A stretch of 64,000 nucleotides of DNA, taken from Rapana venosa. Its lineage: Eukaryota > Mollusca > Gastropoda > Neogastropoda > Muricidae. Positions 59,526-64,000 of the stretch are shown here, one piece after another. Position numbers and translations under genes: made by a program. Below the pieces are notes generated by a model. It worked only from the letters and a program-made list of their open reading frames with translations, was not told the origin of the DNA and did not search any database. Numbering within the stretch: position 1 is the stretch's first letter; the number at the start of each line of letters is the position of its first letter. The stretch is taken from contig CM054144.1 of the NCBI GenBank assembly GCA_028751875.1, positions 24,914,705 through 24,978,704 on the forward strand, in the 5' to 3' direction.

Positions 59526-59560
59526 CACACACACACACACACACACAGACACACACACAA
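59526..59560. repeat. CA microsatellite
   Basis: CA with one CAGACA break. Confidence 0.9.
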
Positions 59561-59912
59561 TGCTTTGCTTTAATAAAATATTTGTCTGTATTAATATAAA
59601 AATCATGAAAATAACTTATATTTTGTAAGTAACTTAAAACAATTATATTCACAAAACAATTATGCAAAACCAACAATAGAATAATTTGCAAATAAAGTTA
59701 GATTTAACATTTAAAATGAATAAAAACCAGAAAAACCTTGCTTCAAATACATAAATCATGTATTTGATTTTTAATAAAATATTTCTGTAGATAAAAATTG
59801 TGACAAGAAAATTGCCATCTGTCATTCGGCAGAGTTTTTATCACCCTCTAACTCGTCAATGTCTGTTTTGTTGCTATTCTCAAAGAGTACGCAATGTGCC
59901 TACCAACCAACA

Positions 59913-59955
59913 CACACATACACACGCATGCACACACACACACACACACACACAC

Positions 59956-59991
<36 letters not shown>
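59913..59991. repeat. CA then (TA)n microsatellite
   Basis: CA about 45 bp then TA about 34 bp. Confidence 0.93.
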
Positions 59992-59994
<3 letters not shown>

Positions 59995-60354
59995 CACACA
60001 AAAGAACATCTCCCATGCCACAAAGCTGTGTCCTCCAGCCAATGAAGATCCAGAACATTAAACAACACTGATCTACAATGAAATTAAAGCTACCCAATCT
60101 CTCCTACATTGCAACTCACTCTTCATCTCCGCCCTGACCCATGCACTATTCTTTCCTCCACCAAACATCAATCTTGACTATCTATCAGCATATATCACCT
60201 CAGCCCCATCTCCTGTCCCAAACCTCTCATAGGCATGCTGTCAACAGCCTCTACAGCCTTTCCAGCTCTTCTTATGGGAGATACAAATCAACATAATCCA
60301 AAGATAATGATATCCGTTTCATCTTCTGAGTAGGTGAAGATTTTGCGCAGGTGT

Positions 60355-60415
60355 GCGCACACACACACAAACACACACACACACGCACGCACACACACAC
60401 ACACATGCACACCTA
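60355..60415. repeat. CA microsatellite
   Basis: CA with CGCA variants. Confidence 0.9.
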
Positions 60416-60892
60416 CACCAACACTCTACAATTTCAATGTGATACTCAAGAGGTTACTAATAAGATTTTATTCCGATGATTTTCCGGGCACCAGGTTCAA
60501 ACTCACGCCCTTCTTGATCTATAAGCTGCTGACTGCTCACTGGTCAAGATGAACAGATAGCAGCACTGCACCATGCCAGACCATTTTCTTTTCCGCCTCT
60601 TCCTCTTTTCTTTGCCCACCAACCCATCTGAGATAAAGGGGCTACAGTATGAGATTGGCGCAGTAACACTGTATTCTAGTGGTCTTGGTTTTTTTAATAA
60701 TTGAATAGAAGAGGAAGAAAATGGGAGAGATAAAGAAGAGACTCCCTTAAAAACAGTCATCATCGACAGAGAAAGCAATGGGATGAAGAAAAAAGTTGCC
60801 TAAAGGTGGAACATTGGTATACTGTAACACACACACATGCAACTACACACGCATGCACGCATGCACACATGCACACACAAACACACACACAT

Positions 60893-61102
60893 AAGATTCA
60901 GCATTATAAAATTTCCATATATAATTACCTTTATTATTATGGTGATGATTAACAACTTGAAATTTTTCTAATTTACAAGGTACACACACACTCACATATG
61001 TACACAAACACACACAAGATTCAGCATTATAAAAATTCCATATATCAGTACCTTTATTGTTATGGTGATGATTAGCAGCTTGAAATTATTCTGATTTACA
61101 AG

Positions 61103-61138
<36 letters not shown>
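60893..61138 (+). repeat. 123-bp tandem duplication ending in CA tracts
   Basis: Both copies start AAGATTCAGCATTATAAAA and contain TTATGGTGATGATTA and TTTACAAGGTACACACACAC; about 90% alike; the CA part is longer in copy 2. Confidence 0.9.
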
Positions 61139-61141
<3 letters not shown>

Positions 61142-61230
61142 GCACACACACTCTCTCTCCACCCCACCACCCTCAGACAGGCACTGAGAAAAGAACACCA
61201 ACAGAACAGACACAAATACACTGTAATGTG

Positions 61231-61236
61231 GAGATA

Positions 61237-61292
<56 letters not shown>
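61231..61292. repeat. (TA)n microsatellite
   Basis: About 60 bp TA with one ATTATA break. Confidence 0.93.
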
Positions 61293-61296
<4 letters not shown>

Positions 61297-62159
61297 TACA
61301 TTGCAAGAAAAGAGCCAAGCGGCAAAAACAGAGCCAGAGGGGTAAGGCAGGCCATTTCCGATCTATATATACACTCCCTTCCAATTAGAGGGGCCAAAGG
61401 GGACATCAATCTGCCGGCCCCTTCCTGCTGGGTAGTTAGGATTTAATGCCCCAGGGGAGGTGCCAGTGATAAAAACTTGACTACAACACAGTTTCTGGTT
61501 CAGGAGGCTGGCTCTTTGGCTTTTAGGGGCCGGCCCAGCCCGATGGCTGTACAGAGACTTGGGGGATCAATGCTTGTGGTGCTTCTGCTCCGCTTCCCTC
61601 CCTTCTTCCCCTCCTCCATCCCCTCCCCCTTCATCTGGCGCTTCTCTCTTACATGGCGATGCCATGTCTGACTGTCTGGTCGGTTTTGTTTTTCTGATGA
61701 TTATCTGCAGGTTTATGTGTGTGGCCTACAGTGCAGTAGGAAGCTGTGTTGGTCTTTTTTTTAAAGATTAGATTTGTTTCTTTTCTTTGTTTGGTTGTTT
61801 ACATGTTTGGATTGCAATGTTGTTTTCTTGTGATAAGTGATTATTCTCTTTTGCTCATTTGTTTTGATGGATTCAGTCATTCTTTATGTTCCTTAACATG
61901 ACACTTGCTTGTTCTATAATCCACCCACTAGATTTATTTAATTTGTTTACTAGTTGGTGGTCTGCTTGCTTATTGTGCATAGATTTATAATATGCATACT
62001 CTGGTGGCATCTAAACATGTTCATGAACGCGCACACACACACACTCACACACACTGAGACAGACACTGAGACAATAACAAATTTCCAAGCAATCATTAGC
62101 AATCTAGTAATGACACAGATCTATATATAATCTGAGCAACATGCAGAGAGTTTATGGGA

Positions 62160-62320
62160 GTGACAACAATTATATATATATATATATACATACACACACA
62201 TACACACACACACTCACTTGCCGCCTGATCAGCTAGGACAAGTCAGTGGAAACAGGACTTGCATTCAACCTGTGAGGGGATTCGGGAGGGGGGGGGGGGG
62301 GGGGGGGGGGGTTGGGTTGC
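62160..62320. repeat. TA/CA tract and G-run
   Basis: TA and CA at 62170-62216, then a run of about 24 G at 62288-62311. Confidence 0.9.
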
Positions 62321-62446
62321 ACTATAGACATCTGCCTGGCCTCAAGTTTCCCTCTATAAAACTCTTCTTCACACTTCACCCACAAAACTAGTGAGAAGAG
62401 CAAAATGGAAGCAATCAAGCATTTTCAGGACAACCGTCTCCTTCTC

Positions 62447-62590
62447 TCTCCCCCCCCCCCCCCCCCTCCCTCCCTCTCTCTCTTTCTTTCTCTCTCCCTC
62501 TCTGTCTTTGTGTCTCTGTCTCACACACACAAATACACACACACAAATACACACACACAAATACACACACACAAACACACACAGAGTCTC
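62447..62590. repeat. C-run, CT tract and CACACAAATA array
   Basis: C-run about 20 bp, CT-rich, then CACACACACAAATA units repeated about four times. Confidence 0.9.
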
Positions 62591-62704
62591 TCTCACATTA
62601 TATACACACACATACAAACACACAAAAGCGTACAATTACAAATATGCATACACGTACATGAATTCCTTTCCTAACAACCCTCCTTTCCTCCCCCACCCCC
62701 ATCT

Positions 62705-62855
62705 TCAGCCAGTCAGTCAGTCAGTCCGGTCGGTTGACTGGAAGGTCAGTCAGTCAGTCAGTCCAGTTGGTTGACTGGAAGGTCAGTCAGTTCGTCAGTC
62801 TGGTTGGATGACTGGAAGGTCAGTCAGTCTAGTCAGTTGACTGGAAGGTCAGACA
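62705..62855 (+). repeat. 44-bp minisatellite
   Basis: About 3.5 units of CAGTCAGTCAGTC, GGTTGACTGGAAGGT. Each unit carries CAGTC and its inverse GACTG. Confidence 0.9.
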
Positions 62856-63000
62856 GTTGGTCGGTGGGTCTGTCGGTCTCTGTGATGTGCAGCCTACTAG
62901 GATGTACATACAGCAATTTTTGGAGTGTGTATAAACTGAAAGCATGCTATGCTCACTTGCATGTATACATGAGCGAGAAGGAAGTCTGCTGGAAAGTGAC

Positions 63001-63200
63001 AGTGAGTGAGTGAGTGAGTGAGTGAGTGAGAGAGAGAGAGTGTGTGTGTGTATGAGAGTGTGTGAGTGTGTGTATGTGTGTACGTGCATGTGTGTGTGCA
63101 TGTGCATGTGTGTGTGTGTGTGCATGCATGCATGTGAGCAAGTACATGTGTATGTGTGTGCATATGTTTGCACATATGCATGCACATACACACACATGTG
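63001..63200. repeat. GAGT, TG and GCATGC microsatellites
   Basis: GAGT tetramers, GA, then long TG with CATG interruptions. Confidence 0.9.
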
Positions 63201-64000
63201 CACATGTACATGTCTGCCAAAGCCAAAACCAGACATTATCAGTCTCGATAAGATGAAAATTCCTGAGCTCAAGAAAAATGGTTTCGCTGACTCAATCCTA
63301 AAATTAGCACAATTGTGATGATGTTTCATTTGCAAAAAAAAAAATCATAAAATATGGAATGACCTAAAATCTACTGACTTCTTCCTGTTACTTTCATGAC
63401 AACATCACATTGTCAAAATGAGACTGGTGTTCTCAGAAAATAAGTGTGATGTCAATGGTGATTTTTCTGACACCCCCTCCCCCCCTTCCCCAAAACAGAG
63501 TGCTTTTTCTTACTTCAAGCTGCTCAACTGTGACCAAGTTTGAAAACTGACCCTGAAAGATAAACTCGCTTTTTTCTTTGTTTGTTTGTGTGCGTTTTTT
63601 AAAGATAAACTCGCTTTGTCAGTTTTAGATCCTGCTCCCATGGACACTGTTCTTTTTTTTTCCTCCATATTCTGTAGCCAGTTCTCCTCTTGAAAAAAAG
63701 TAAATAAATATTTTCATTTAAACCAAACCTAGTTTAGATCCTGAAACCGAGTATTTTTATGTTGTTCTTGTGAAACTCTGAGTTATTACCATCCTCTAAT
63801 AAACCTACATATCCCAAGCTACTTCAATATGCTGTGGAGAATCTGTTGGAGAAACATTTGTTTTAATATGATATTATGTATACTAAATTCTAGCATACAG
63901 ACCTGTCTACAGAGAAACAGCACTCTCATTGTCACTGATTTGTTATTAACTTGGGATCCTTTTTGTTTTACTCGATTAGAATGCAGCTTTTGATACCACT

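Larger units (their letters stand above)
58663..64000 (-). other. Intron upstream of window exon 1; no exon found
   Basis: Repeat-rich 5.3 kb. I looked for the N-terminal BAR exons of Graf on the minus strand and found none with splice sites and homology. Contains SINEs, CA/TG/TA tracts, a 123-bp tandem duplication and a 44-bp minisatellite. Confidence 0.7.

Noticed and set aside
60485..60545. Possible tRNA-like head (box B like GAGTTTGAACC on minus strand)
   Set aside because: Box A is not convincing and no SINE body follows.
63022..63318. Plus-strand frame ending DIISLDKMKIPELKKNGFAD
   Set aside because: The end looks protein-like (SAP-type wording), but it follows a TG repeat, has no matching splice acceptor that I can support, and no partner exon nearby.

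Overview
This window is animal nuclear DNA, most likely from a mollusc and probably a gastropod. That guess rests on the style of the dispersed repeats (tRNA-derived SINEs with a tail I associate with caenogastropods, and L2/RTE/L1-like LINE pieces) and on the very high load of CA/TG, CT/GA, CCT and CGTG microsatellites. Nothing bacterial or operon-like is present; the coding signal is short exons with GT-AG introns.

One protein-coding gene dominates. It is a GRAF-family Rho GTPase-activating protein (ARHGAP26/10/42 type; BAR-PH-RhoGAP-linker-SH3) on the minus strand. I could follow 24 consecutive coding exons from 58662 down to the stop codon at 14795. All 23 internal junctions are GT-AG and keep the reading frame, giving 723 residues plus one split codon. 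The first roughly 90 residues (start of the BAR domain) and the promoter are not found and should lie beyond the right edge. Exons 1-7 carry BAR, 8-12 PH, 13-19 RhoGAP with its arginine finger, 20-22 a Ser/Pro-rich linker, and 23-24 SH3.

Layout from left to right. 1-14794: two divergent tRNA-Ser genes (CGA on minus, UGA on plus) near the left edge, then about 12 kb of AT-rich DNA that holds the gene's 3' UTR and intergenic sequence. 14795-28035: SH3 and linker exons, with a SINE bounded by a 14-bp target duplication, a donor-like minisatellite and a TTAA-flanked MITE in the introns. 28036-35363: one intron made almost wholly of a 65-72 bp minisatellite whose first unit is the intron's own 3' splice site; it is split by a nested LINE (L2-like inside L1-like, 10-bp target duplication). 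35364-46039: RhoGAP and PH exons among further minisatellites, an RTE fragment, SINEs, a TTAA-type element nested in a SINE, and a second MITE. 46040-58662: PH and BAR exons in microsatellite-rich introns. 58663-64000: repeat-rich intron or upstream DNA with no exon I can support.

The most unusual signals are three insertions of only about 35-42 bp that carry nothing but the 3' end of the L2-like LINE, each with its own 5-7 bp target duplication; an intron filled by repeats copied from its own splice acceptor; several TTAA-flanked non-autonomous DNA elements; and a tRNA-Ser pair that differs only at the wobble base and one compensated base pair.
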